DNA from: Oribacterium sp. WCC10
GTDB lineage: Bacteria > Bacillota > Clostridia > Lachnospirales > Lachnospiraceae
Direction of reading: 5' to 3'
NCBI RefSeq assembly: GCF_900113415.1
Contig: NZ_FOPH01000017.1
Location: 1 to 64,000, forward strand
DNA length: 64,000 bases
The notes below the pieces were generated by a model. The model saw only the letters and a program-made list of their open reading frames with translations. It was not told the origin of the DNA and did no database searches. The position numbers and the translations under genes were made by a program. Of this stretch, positions 52,636 to 61,183 are shown piece after piece; the first letter of the stretch is position 1, and the number at the start of each line of letters is the position of its first letter.

Positions 52636-54585
52636 TCAAGCAATCTCTTTTATCTTCAGTCTAAAACTGAATCCCGCGCCATGCGGCTTCACATTATAGG
52701 CAGTAATGCTCCCACCGTGCGCCTCGATGATAGACTTCGAAAGGCTGAGCCCCAGGCCGAGACTTCTCCCCGCATCTGCCACAGAATGATGTCCTGTATA
52801 GAAAGAATCAAATATATGCGGCAGGTCTTCATCACTGATACCGGGTCCGTCGTCTTCTATCCTGACAACAATGTCCCCTCCGTCTCTCTCGTCCGAAACC
52901 CTGATAGTTGAGTGTTCTGACGAATATTTGATGGCATTATTCACGATGTTCACCACAACCTGCATGATGAGTCTGGTGTCCATTTCCGCCATCAGAAATT
53001 CATGATCAAAGCATTTTACAATTTTATGTTCACTGACATGTCGATCCACATGCTTCAATGCCTCTTCCAGAACATCCTCCAAAACCTCGGCGGTCTTATT
53101 GAGTTTCACACCTTCATTTAGTTTACTGATTGACAGAAGATTTTCAACCATATTGATGAGCCACATGGAATCATCATAGACATCAGTATAAATCTGCAGT
53201 CGTTCATCATGAGACAATTCCGACTCACTGTTCATAAGAGTATACGCATCCCCGGAAATAGAAGTAAGCGGAGTTCTCAGATCATGGGATATGGACCTTA
53301 GAAGGTTTGCTCTGAATCTTTCACTTTCTGCAAGAATGACTGCATTTTCGCGTTCTCTTGCGATCCTTCTGTTCTCCATTCTGATACTGCATTCACCGAT
53401 GATGGACAGAAGAATGGTCTGCTCAACTTCTGTAAACTCTCTGTCGTTCATGTCGATGGCGATAACACCGTAAACCTCCTCCCCTGTGATCATTGCCAGA
53501 AACTGATAACAGGAATCGGAAAAACGACCGGTGAATGCTCCCGCCCTCGTCCTGTTTTTATAGACCCAGTTTGCAATCTCTATATCCGACTCCGACATAC
53601 TTTCCGTTTCGGACTGTCCCCGGACATGATGATGGATCGGGGAACTAAGTCTGTTATCTTCAATGCTGAAAAGTACAATGTCACGCCCGAGAAGCTGTAT
53701 GAGCTGATTTACTGTAATGGTAAAGAGCTCGTCCTCAGTTTCCGCTTTCTCCAAAAGCTTCGTGGCATTGAGAAGCACTCTTGCCTGGTAGGCACTGTCC
53801 TTTGCATTCTTCATGCTTTCCTTCATCTGCGCAGAAAGTGTTCCCGTCAGAACTGCGGCACAAATACTGACAAAATATGTCACCATATAGGACGGATCAT
53901 AAACTCTCAGAGTAAATCTCGGATCGATAAACAGAAAATTGAACAGCAGAATATACAGTACTGCCGCAAGAACACCAAACCTTTTCTCAGAAGTCATGAT
54001 AGACGCCACAAGTACCGCGAGAATGTATACCGTTATGATATTGGCATTGCTGTAGCTGGAATGGTAAAACAGTAAAGATACTATGGTAGCGATCGTCATG
54101 ATGAAGATAAGCTTCATAGTATCTTTAATGATATACCGTTCGGTTTCTCTCCGGTTCCGTAACCCCGATGGCTGAAGCTCACTCCGTTCATCCGGGATGA
54201 TGTGAATGTCTATGTCAGGAAGCAGTTTTGTAAGTCTCTTTGAAACCGTCTGCTTCCTGTCCTGTCCACTCATTCCGATATAGAGATCGGTGATGTGATT
54301 GGCCTTTGCATAATCAGCTATGGTCATTATGACATCTTCCCCGTATATCTCTTTGAAGCTTGCCCCCAGTGATTCTGATAGTTCAATGTTTTCCTTAAGC
54401 ATTGTACTGACGATGCCCTCTCTGGTTCTGACATACAAAGCCGTCAGCTGACATCCGGTCAGGGTTGCATTACGGGCAGCAATTCTTATGACTTTAGGAT
54501 TACTTGGAGATCCTGAGATGCATACCAAGATATTTGATTTTGTTGATAAATTCTTTTGCGTAATAATGTTGTCTTCCATAGTCAT
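52636..54585 (-). CDS. kdpD: KdpD-like sensor histidine kinase lacking the N-terminal sensor domain
   Basis: About 649 residues. It begins with a Usp-type domain (SNILVCISGSPSNPKVIRIA, LYIGMSGQDRKQ), then four membrane segments of the KdpD type (ITVYILAVLVASIMTSEKRF with GVLAAVL), a GAF domain, a HisKA site SISHDLRTPLTSISGD and an HATPase with NIVNNAIKYS, EDDGPGI and LGLGLSLSKSIIEAHGG. The first domain of E. coli KdpD, about 210 residues with a Walker site that senses K+ state, is missing. It probably controls the co-operonic KtrAB system, since no Kdp ATPase is present. Confidence 0.87.
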   Translation of the reverse strand: MTMEDNIITQKNLSTKSNILVCISGSPSNPKVIRIAARNATLTGCQLTALYVRTREGIVSTMLKENIELSESLGASFKEIYGEDVIMTIADYAKANHITDLYIGMSGQDRKQTVSKRLTKLLPDIDIHIIPDERSELQPSGLRNRRETERYIIKDTMKLIFIMTIATIVSLLFYHSSYSNANIITVYILAVLVASIMTSEKRFGVLAAVLYILLFNFLFIDPRFTLRVYDPSYMVTYFVSICAAVLTGTLSAQMKESMKNAKDSAYQARVLLNATKLLEKAETEDELFTITVNQLIQLLGRDIVLFSIEDNRLSSPIHHHVRGQSETESMSESDIEIANWVYKNRTRAGAFTGRFSDSCYQFLAMITGEEVYGVIAIDMNDREFTEVEQTILLSIIGECSIRMENRRIARERENAVILAESERFRANLLRSISHDLRTPLTSISGDAYTLMNSESELSHDERLQIYTDVYDDSMWLINMVENLLSISKLNEGVKLNKTAEVLEDVLEEALKHVDRHVSEHKIVKCFDHEFLMAEMDTRLIMQVVVNIVNNAIKYSSEHSTIRVSDERDGGDIVVRIEDDGPGISDEDLPHIFDSFYTGHHSVADAGRSLGLGLSLSKSIIEAHGGSITAYNVKPHGAGFSFRLKIKEIA

Positions 54586-54697
54586 GTCCCAAAGGATGCT
54601 TGTGTAAACCAAACTCCTCATCTATTAGATGTGTTATTCTAATATATAATAACGCATTAAGGAGTATAAATCCCAAAAACAAGATCCAGCCTTCCAT
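54500..54697 (-). CDS. Small single-span membrane protein between ktrA and kdpD
   Basis: About 65 residues from the ATG at 54697, behind an excellent AGGAGG site. MEGWILFLGFILLNALLYIR is one membrane segment, followed by a polar tail rich in His, Tyr and Lys. It overlaps the kdpD start by about 85 bases in another frame. The strong ribosome site and its position in a potassium operon argue that it is real. It might be a KdpF-like or sensor-accessory peptide, but no homology is claimed. Confidence 0.6.
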   Translation of the reverse strand: MEGWILFLGFILLNALLYIRITHLIDEEFGLHKHPLGHDYGRQHYYAKEFINKIKYLGMHLRISK

Positions 54698-54871
54698 TTT
54701 TTCCTCCTTTCCTGATTTCTTTACATTACGCAAATATCTGATACATCAAACGATCACACAGATACTGACCGTTTCTTTAACATTAATCCATCCCGTTTTA
54801 CTATCACGTTTCTTTATGATGATATTTCCGGCAAATGAATTTGACTGAAAATCATCTGAATATGTGCTCAT

Positions 54872-55528
54872 TCAAAGATGAAATACTTTTCTTATTCTGT
54901 TTACCGGTCCGAGAACCAGTACAGTTCCGCCCTCAGGAAGCACAGAATCCGGTGCTATATCCATGGCAAGTCCCCGGGTAGCTCCCACACCCCTTATACC
55001 AAGGATATTTACCCCGAACTGATTTCGAATATTGAGCTGTCCTACGGTCTTGTTCTGCCAGTCCTTTGGGATCGTCAGCTCGAAAATGGCATATCCCTCT
55101 GTAACATCAATGTAATTCTTTATCTGCTCGGAACTGAATCTGATAGCGGTCCATCCCGCCATCTCACGTTCCGGAAATACCACATGATCCGCACCGTTTC
55201 TGAGAAGGAATTTCTCCTCTTTTTCTCCCGATGCTCTTGCTACCACATATCTTGCTCCAAGATCCTTAAGAAGAGATGTTATCTCCAGAGACGCCAGAAA
55301 ATTATCTCCTATGGCAACTATGCAAAGATCAAAATTGTTTACTCCGAGTCCTTCGAGGAAACTCTGACTGGTACAGTCACCTATCAAAACTCTCGTTGCA
55401 AAAGGGATGACCGATGAAACCTTTTCTTCATCCTGATCCACTGCGATGACCTGCATACCAAGTTCGTGAAGTTTTTTTGTAGTAAAATATCCGAATCTTC
55501 CCATTCCTATAATCAAAACATTTTTCAT
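54872..55528 (-). CDS. ktrA: Ktr/Trk potassium uptake regulatory subunit (RCK protein)
   Basis: 218 residues. VLIIGMGRFGYFTTKKLHEL with the later Asp of VIAVDQDEEK is the RCK_N nucleotide site, IGDCTSQSFLEGLG and VARASGEKEEKFLLRNGADH follow, and RCK_C spans residues 135-215. As a cytosolic ring it gates the membrane subunit encoded upstream, in response to nucleotides and, in the C-terminal domain of related proteins, c-di-AMP. Confidence 0.92.
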   Translation of the reverse strand: MKNVLIIGMGRFGYFTTKKLHELGMQVIAVDQDEEKVSSVIPFATRVLIGDCTSQSFLEGLGVNNFDLCIVAIGDNFLASLEITSLLKDLGARYVVARASGEKEEKFLLRNGADHVVFPEREMAGWTAIRFSSEQIKNYIDVTEGYAIFELTIPKDWQNKTVGQLNIRNQFGVNILGIRGVGATRGLAMDIAPDSVLPEGGTVLVLGPVNRIRKVFHL

Positions 55529-55542
55529 TGTTATATCTCCTG

Positions 55543-56883
55543 TTATCCGATCATGAGACTTTCCTTAGGATACTGTACCGCTGCTCTCACTCTGTAGAAA
55601 TCCGGAGCCGCATAGAATATCGTCAGCGCACCGACTCTTCCGAAATACATAAATCCCATAAGGATAATCTTTGAAAATGTACCGAGGGTAGGCGTTATAC
55701 CTCTCGTAAGTCCAACTGTTCCAAGCGCCGATGCGCATTCAAATGCTGTATCTATAAGAGGCAGACCCTCGATACCGCTTATAATGATCGCCCCGGCAAA
55801 AAGCAGTAACACGTAAAGCATCATAAGTGTGATTGCATGATATATCGCCGATGTTTCTATGGTTCTGTCTGATGTAGTGATGTTGTCATTGCCACGAAGC
55901 GAATGAATCATGGTAAGCACCAGTACTGCAAGTGTCGTGGTCTTCACACCGCCGGCGGTTGATCCCGGTGAACCGCCAACCAGCATCAGAAATATCATAA
56001 GAAGCGTACTGCCTTCACTCATTAGTCCCAGGTCTGCTGTATTGAAGCCTGCCGTTCTCGTGGTCACGGACTGAAACAGTGACTTTTGAATCCTGAGTGA
56101 CAATGCCTCTTCTCTGAAGTCTGCAAAGAAGAAATATATTGCCGGCAGAACTATAAGTATCAGAGTTGTTATGAGAACAATTCTTGTCTGCAAACGAAAG
56201 TGTCTGATGTTCCACTTTTTATCCAGAATATCTGCCTGAATCCCGAAGCCTATACCACCGACTATAATGAGCATCATAATCACAATATTCATCAGTGGAA
56301 CACCTGCAAAACCGGTAAGAGACTGGTACGGCGCAGTCACTGTTCCCGAAAGATCAAAACCTGCATTGCAAAATGCAGATATGGCATAAAACACTGAATT
56401 CCCGAGACTTGTTGCAGGACTAAAGCGCTGTATCATTACCGGAAATATCAGTATCGCTCCCAACAGTTCAAAGCATAATGTGGCACGAAGCATAAAACGC
56501 GTAAACCTTACAATACCTCCAAGCTGTGATGCTCCGATGGCATCCTGCATGGTAAGTCTCTGAAACAGATTGATCCTTCTTCCGGCAACCAGCTGAAACC
56601 ATATGCTTATGGTGATAACTCCGAGACCGCCTATCTGAATAAGTAAAAGAATTACTGCTTTACCGAACAGTGTCCAGTGGGTTGCAGTGTCATGAACCAC
56701 AAGTCCTGTAACACAAACTGCCGAAACCGATGTAAAAAGCGCATCAAGAAATGACGTATGTCCGCTATAAGACGCTATGGGAAGTGTAAGCAGCACACCT
56801 CCTATAAATATGACCAGCATAAAGCTCATAAGTATCAGCTGAAAGCTGGAGATATTAATCTTTAACCATTTATCCGAAATCAT
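55543..56883 (-). CDS. ktrB: Ktr/Trk potassium uptake membrane subunit
   Basis: 446 residues with the four-fold M-P-M repeat of the TrkH/KtrB family. The pore loops are SAVCVTGLVVHDTA, SAFCNAGFDLSGT, VTTRTAGFNTADLG and SALGTVGLTRG, each with the conserved Gly of the selectivity filter. It imports K+ coupled to Na+ or H+. The gene is the first of the operon ktrB-ktrA-small protein-kdpD-kdpE and has a clear promoter at 56979-57007. Confidence 0.92.
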   Translation of the reverse strand: MISDKWLKINISSFQLILMSFMLVIFIGGVLLTLPIASYSGHTSFLDALFTSVSAVCVTGLVVHDTATHWTLFGKAVILLLIQIGGLGVITISIWFQLVAGRRINLFQRLTMQDAIGASQLGGIVRFTRFMLRATLCFELLGAILIFPVMIQRFSPATSLGNSVFYAISAFCNAGFDLSGTVTAPYQSLTGFAGVPLMNIVIMMLIIVGGIGFGIQADILDKKWNIRHFRLQTRIVLITTLILIVLPAIYFFFADFREEALSLRIQKSLFQSVTTRTAGFNTADLGLMSEGSTLLMIFLMLVGGSPGSTAGGVKTTTLAVLVLTMIHSLRGNDNITTSDRTIETSAIYHAITLMMLYVLLLFAGAIIISGIEGLPLIDTAFECASALGTVGLTRGITPTLGTFSKIILMGFMYFGRVGALTIFYAAPDFYRVRAAVQYPKESLMIG

Positions 56884-56978
56884 AATCTGTTACTCCCTTT
56901 TATTGATGATGAGTGTGTTCAAATATATACATAATCCGTCGTGCTGCCAGCTACACATCTCGAAAAACCGACCGGAGA

Positions 56979-57007
56979 ATAATATAGTCATTGTTCTCTA
57001 TCATCAA
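56979..57007 (-). promoter_or_regulatory. Sigma-A-type promoter of the ktrB operon
   Basis: On the minus strand TTGATG (57007-57002), 17 bases, then TATTAT (56984-56979). The ktrB ATG is about 95 bases downstream. Confidence 0.6.
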
Positions 57008-57027
57008 TTTAAGTATGTCATATTCCC

Positions 57028-57076
57028 TGTTAAAACAGGGTGAAGATGTTAAGGCGAGTTGTAAAGATTGTGTTAA
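57028..57076 (-). promoter_or_regulatory. Direct TTAACA-type boxes upstream of the ktrB promoter
   Basis: TTAACA at 57076, TTTACA at 57065, TTAACA at 57052 and TTAACA at 57033, spaced 11, 13 and 19 bases and lying just upstream of the -35. Tandem six-base boxes at about one helical turn are the pattern of OmpR-family regulators, so these are candidate KdpE sites. Confidence 0.45.
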
Positions 57077-57245
57077 GAAATTTATTTCACTTTTTCAGTT
57101 CCATTACAGCTTTATACTCTATAGTGGTGACATCCAAAGGGAAATAAAAAAGAAACAAAAAAGCAGGTATTACCTGCCGGATATGACCGGTCTTCTCAAC
57201 AATATGAAACAGGACCGGAATCACAATTAAGATGAGGTATATAAA

Positions 57246-57797
57246 ATGAAAAAGAACACTAAGAAAACATTTGCAGCTATCGGTATCTGTGCACTTCTCG
57301 GAATCGCTTCCGTAGGCGCTATCGCTTCATTTGCAGACGAGACAACAACTGCAGCAACTGAGATGTCACAGCCTGAGAATAACGGCATGTACATGGGTAA
57401 GATCACAGCCATTGACGGTACTTCAATCACCATCGAAACCATGATGGGCGGTCACGGCGGTAAGGGTCAGGGCCAGCCTAATGACGGTACAGCTCCTACT
57501 GATGCAAATGGCGAGGCTATGACTCCTCCAACCAATGCTTCAGGCGAAACTGAGACACCTCCTGAGATTCCAACAGATGCTAACGGTGAGACATTGGCAG
57601 CTCCTGCAGATGGCGGTCAGCAGGGCGGTGGCATGGGTCAGGCTCAGCAGACAATGACATTTACAGCTGACAGTTCACTCATCAGCGGTTTCGCAGTAGG
57701 CGATATGGTAGACATCATTTCTTACGACGGAACAACAGTATCAGCTATCTCAGCTTCACAGCAGCCTGCTGATATGGGAGCAAATACAGCTTCCTGA
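57246..57797 (+). CDS. Secreted Gly/Pro/Thr-rich protein
   Basis: 183 residues. A signal peptide (KKNTKKTFAAIGICALLGIA up to ASFADE) is followed by a short strand unit MGKITAIDGTSITIETMMGG, an unstructured region of Asn-Gly-Glu and Thr-Pro-Pro repeats, a Gly/Gln stretch and a final beta unit (MTFTADSSLISGFAVGDMVD). The two beta units together look like one small barrel split by a low-complexity insert. There is no wall anchor and the function is unknown. The ribosome site is GAGG. The leader (56884-57245) holds a hairpin at 57158-57180. Confidence 0.75.
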   Translation: MKKNTKKTFAAIGICALLGIASVGAIASFADETTTAATEMSQPENNGMYMGKITAIDGTSITIETMMGGHGGKGQGQPNDGTAPTDANGEAMTPPTNASGETETPPEIPTDANGETLAAPADGGQQGGGMGQAQQTMTFTADSSLISGFAVGDMVDIISYDGTTVSAISASQQPADMGANTAS

Positions 57798-57837
57798 TCA
57801 CCGGCCAACATGAAACACTGATTTAAACATTTTTCAG

Positions 57838-57896
57838 GATTTTGATGCATCGCATCAAAATCCAACCGGGGAAGCACTTTAATCTGTGTTTCCCCA
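57838..57896 (+). terminator. Two hairpins after the secreted-protein gene
   Basis: GGATTTTGATGC-ATC-GCATCAAAATCC is a perfect 12-base stem. GGGGAA-CAC / GTG-TTCCCC follows and is trailed by AAAAACATC. They lack a proper T tail on the plus strand, so they may be processing or attenuation structures before the real terminator at 57961. Confidence 0.45.
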
Positions 57897-57960
57897 AAAA
57901 CATCTCTATCCATAAATGTTTATGAGTGGTGATTTTATCTCCATTTCATACATAACCCGA

Positions 57961-58015
57961 AAAACCTCCGGAGAGGCCAATGATTGATTCATTGACCTTC
58001 ACCGGAGGCTTTTTT
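57961..58015. terminator. Bidirectional terminator between convergent genes
   Basis: AACCTCCGG pairs with CCGGAGGCTTTTTT around an inner AATGA/TCATT hairpin. It has T runs in both directions and serves the secreted protein (plus) and the EAL gene (minus). Confidence 0.8.
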
Positions 58016-58043
58016 GCTATTCGGCTATTTATTGCCAATTCTG

Positions 58044-58157
58044 TTTACAAGTTTGCTCTGAGTTTCTTAGCACAAACTTGTAATGACTTGAGTGTCAAAA
58101 GTATTTGCCACTCACTGATGATGCGCAGCACGCACACATTCGTGTGCAATGTGCTGC
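58044..58157 (+). repeat. Two further stem-loops, the second related to the element at 42332
   Basis: TTACAAGTTTG at 58044 pairs perfectly with CAAACTTGTAA at 58083. GCAGCAC-GCACAC-ATTC-GTGTGC-AAT-GTGCTGC spans 58125-58157. The second is preceded by CACTCACTGATGATGCGCA, nearly identical to the sequence before the hairpin at 42332, while stem bases differ in a compensated way. Confidence 0.55.
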
Positions 58158-58205
58158 TGAAATTATTTAAAACACATAACATTTGTGGTGTGAGCTTATG
58201 TATTT

Positions 58206-60152
58206 TCAGTCTTTATCACCTGAGTTCTCCTTCATCATCTTCTCCATATATGAAACGAATTCTTCAGGTGGCACAGGCTTTGAGAAGAAGTATCCCTGCT
58301 CGTACTCACAACCCATTTCCGCGATAGCTTCCTTCATCTCAAGCGTTTCGATTCCTTCAACCACAACCTTCATGTTGGCATTTCTGAAAAGTCTGATGAG
58401 ATCCGGCAGGAACTTGTCTTTTCCGTTGAAATACGAATGTACAAAGGACATATCAATCTTCACCACATGTATAGGCAGGCTCATGAGACTGGACAGATTG
58501 GAGGATCCGGTTCCGAAATCATCAAGCGAAAGCTCTGATCCCTTTGACTGAAAATCCAATACCTGTTTATGTATCATTTCATAGTCTTCCACTGTGGATT
58601 CCGTAACTTCAAAGTCAAATATATCCATGGAAACGTCATACTTATCTGCAATATCCGAGAACTCTCCGGCCAGATTCGTATTCATGAACTGCACAGGCGA
58701 AAGATTGACATTGATAAATTGTACACCCAGTCTTTCCACATTGATGGCACCAAGGAAAATGCAGACTTTTTCAAATATCTGTCGTCCGATTTCCATGATG
58801 TCGCCGTTTTTCTCAGCAATTTTTATAAAATCAGCCGGTGAGATAAATCCGAGTTCCGAATCTTTAAGTCTTGCCAATGCTTCGGCACCGACGATTTTTT
58901 CTTCCTTAGTTGAATATATCGGCTGGAAATACACTTCAAAACTGTTGTCATTCATAGCCTTTTTAATGGCTTTTTCGACTGCTTTTCGCTTGTTAACCGT
59001 TTCAACCATGTCCTGGGTAAAGACATAATTACCTTTATGATTTTCTGAAAAAGCAGAATTCATAGCGTATCTGGCCAGATCACTGGTAATGGAAACATTA
59101 TCCGCTATGATGGTTGACGGAATGAGCATAACAGAAACTTTAAGCGGCAGAATATCGAAATGTCTGTTTTTCAGCTCATCGAATTTGGCTTTCCAGTCAT
59201 CTATCACCACTTCGGGTTCTTTCTGCAGATTACCGCGGATGAGTATTACAAATGTTCCGTTTCTTGTATAGAATACAAAATTTCTGGGATAGCTTTTTGA
59301 CAACCATGAAGACAAGGTCCTCAGACTGTCATTTAGCTGTGTTACTCCGTATATGGTCTTTGACGCTTCATAATTATGAATCGCAATGGTTAAAAGACTG
59401 AATGGTATCTTTTTCTCCCAATAGTCATATCCGATGAGATCCAATGCATCCTTATTGAGAAGCAGAGTTCTGTTATCTCTGTGCAGGTCAGGGTTTTCCG
59501 ATGTAAGGAAGATAATGATTATGCAGAGAATGCTGAAATAGCTTGTTACAAGCATATGGTAGAACTGTTTTCTGATAAGTATACCGAATAAAAGCAGAAG
59601 ATTATAAGAAAGAAGTCCTCCCTGCATCCTTCGGGACAGTTTTCTCCAGTTAAGCACTATAAGAAGCAGTGATGTGAAAATATAGAAATAGGTACTGAAG
59701 TATATGGTCTGATAAAGAGAACAGTTGTGATACCCGTCTTCAGCTATGGTATATATAGCACTGGTCCACGGAGTCGACAAAATAAGTGTAACTGCAACAG
59801 CTGCAGGTGCATTGGTGATTATCCTATAGACAAAATCACCTTTCTTATATGCATGTGTGGATTCCGAAGTATATGCAAAAAGTGCCCAGCCTCTGATGAT
59901 AAATCCGAGAAAATATGCATGATTTATGGCATACATTACCCAAAGTGGAAACTCATTCCATATCTCGTTCATCTCACAGGAAATAATGTCCGCCGTGGTC
60001 ATAACAAGGTTTGAGAACATTACAAGCCAAAAACAGGTACTTTGCCAGATGGGCAGATTACGCCTGAAGCCGTAGAATACCAACAGTATGATCTGAATCG
60101 GAATCGCTGCTATAGCAAAATCATAATTGAATGGGCTTATCCAATTAAACAT
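58206..60152 (-). CDS. Membrane-bound c-di-GMP phosphodiesterase (EAL domain)
   Basis: 648 residues. Seven hydrophobic segments in the first 220 residues form a 7TM-type sensor, followed by a degenerate GGDEF-like region and an EAL domain from residue 395. Catalytic features are intact: GAEALARL, NVNLSPVQF, FEVTESTVED, SLDDFGTGSSNLSSL, VVKIDMSFV, VVVEGIETLEM and EQGYFFSKP. It should hydrolyse c-di-GMP to pGpG in response to a membrane signal. It stands alone with its own terminator. Confidence 0.9.
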   Translation of the reverse strand: MFNWISPFNYDFAIAAIPIQIILLVFYGFRRNLPIWQSTCFWLVMFSNLVMTTADIISCEMNEIWNEFPLWVMYAINHAYFLGFIIRGWALFAYTSESTHAYKKGDFVYRIITNAPAAVAVTLILSTPWTSAIYTIAEDGYHNCSLYQTIYFSTYFYIFTSLLLIVLNWRKLSRRMQGGLLSYNLLLLFGILIRKQFYHMLVTSYFSILCIIIIFLTSENPDLHRDNRTLLLNKDALDLIGYDYWEKKIPFSLLTIAIHNYEASKTIYGVTQLNDSLRTLSSWLSKSYPRNFVFYTRNGTFVILIRGNLQKEPEVVIDDWKAKFDELKNRHFDILPLKVSVMLIPSTIIADNVSITSDLARYAMNSAFSENHKGNYVFTQDMVETVNKRKAVEKAIKKAMNDNSFEVYFQPIYSTKEEKIVGAEALARLKDSELGFISPADFIKIAEKNGDIMEIGRQIFEKVCIFLGAINVERLGVQFINVNLSPVQFMNTNLAGEFSDIADKYDVSMDIFDFEVTESTVEDYEMIHKQVLDFQSKGSELSLDDFGTGSSNLSSLMSLPIHVVKIDMSFVHSYFNGKDKFLPDLIRLFRNANMKVVVEGIETLEMKEAIAEMGCEYEQGYFFSKPVPPEEFVSYMEKMMKENSGDKD

Positions 60153-60365
60153 GAGTATTCTGTCCTTCCTGCCTGTCTTAATAACCTGTGATGAAACTGC
60201 TTTTGAGCATTTAAGGTAACTCCTATTAATGCATCGTCCTGATTTACTGATGTAATATCTGCAGGACGAAACACCACAGACTCTTTCGCATGGATTATCG
60301 ACATTATTTATATAAAACTTAATATAAATGTTGACTTAACTTGCTTTAATCTGTAAACAAAAATA

Positions 60366-60413
60366 ATCCACAAGGCCTTTCAGAAGTAGGGAGGATGAAA
60401 AACCTTGTGGATT
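60366..60413 (+). promoter_or_regulatory. Long hairpin enclosing a ribosome site and a six-codon frame
   Basis: AATCCACAAGG at 60366 pairs with CCTTGTGGATT ending at 60413. The loop carries GGGAGG and an ATG that opens a frame of only six codons, MKNLVD, closed by TGA just after the stem. No plus-strand gene follows. It may be a small RNA or the relic of a leader. Nothing else was seen in 60153-60591. Confidence 0.3.
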
Positions 60414-60591
60414 GAACTTGCCGTACACTGCCATTGGATTGGTCACAGTGCGTTTACGAAAACTATATCTTGTATTGATGTATTTATTATAGCACAATTA
60501 GTTGATTTTTGTATTGCTTTTTAAGAGAATTTATAATTATTTTACATTCCATATATATTTTTCAGTTAATGTTTATAAATCCCATGGAATA

Positions 60592-60620
60592 CAAAAGAAA
60601 TCCGTGTTTTTCCGGATTTC
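60592..60620 (-). terminator. Terminator of the four-span membrane protein gene
   Basis: On the minus strand GAAATCCG-GAAAAACA-CGGATTTC is followed by TTTTGT. Confidence 0.75.
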
Positions 60621-60688
60621 CTTTGTGGCTAATGTATGAAAAAATTTGTCTGTGGGACCTGATTGATCAGAATCTCTTATGAGGTACT

Positions 60689-61153
60689 TCAGGATATGCT
60701 TTTTGCAGCCGCCCCCTGTGCAATCGGGATAAAGATCATTGCAACTGCAAAGCAAAGAATATACATAGGAATGAAAGTGCCGAGGAATGCAAAGATAAAC
60801 GCAGGGAATGGAGCACCTCCGAATACCTGAACATTGGCAAAATTCATTACAAGTCCTATTATGATCACGAAGATAAACACCACCGGAACATTTCCGAGAA
60901 TCCTTCCGGGAATACTTTCCGGCTCTATCTTGAATAATTTAGGAAAACTTATGGCAATAAGGGGGATTGGGAGCGCTGCATTGACGATACATGCAAACAC
61001 AAATCCCAGTAAAATATTTACTAAAAGAGCCGGGGTAAGGAGCTTGTCAGCATTACCCGAAAAAAGCATTCCACCGATGGACATGGCTGTTGCCAGTGGA
61101 ATATTCATGACCAGATTGAACACTATAAAGAATTTTAAGCTTGGCTTTTCCAT
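60689..61153 (-). CDS. Small four-span membrane protein, paralogue of 62407-62829
   Basis: 154 residues with four membrane segments (FFIVFNLVMNIPLATAMSIG, LLVNILLGFVFACIVNAALP, VVFIFVIIIGLVMNFANV and a final FAFLGTFIPMYILCFAVAMI). It resembles small DUF2798-like membrane proteins, but I cannot place it firmly. It is transcribed with the flavoprotein gene 30 bases upstream. Function unknown. Confidence 0.7.
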   Translation of the reverse strand: MEKPSLKFFIVFNLVMNIPLATAMSIGGMLFSGNADKLLTPALLVNILLGFVFACIVNAALPIPLIAISFPKLFKIEPESIPGRILGNVPVVFIFVIIIGLVMNFANVQVFGGAPFPAFIFAFLGTFIPMYILCFAVAMIFIPIAQGAAAKSIS

Positions 61154-61183
61154 ATTATTAATCTCCCGTTTTCAGCATAGCTA

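Noticed and set aside
56884-57100. c-di-AMP (ydaO-type) riboswitch upstream of ktrB
   Set aside because: Such elements often precede potassium uptake genes, but the conserved core sequences are not present in this leader.
57158-57180. Hairpin GCAGGT-ATT-ACCTGC followed by T run on the minus strand, as terminator
   Set aside because: There is no minus-strand gene upstream that it could terminate. It may be part of the plus-strand leader instead.
56991-57230. 79-codon plus-strand frame
   Set aside because: No ribosome site or conserved character, and it covers the promoter and operator boxes of the ktrB operon.
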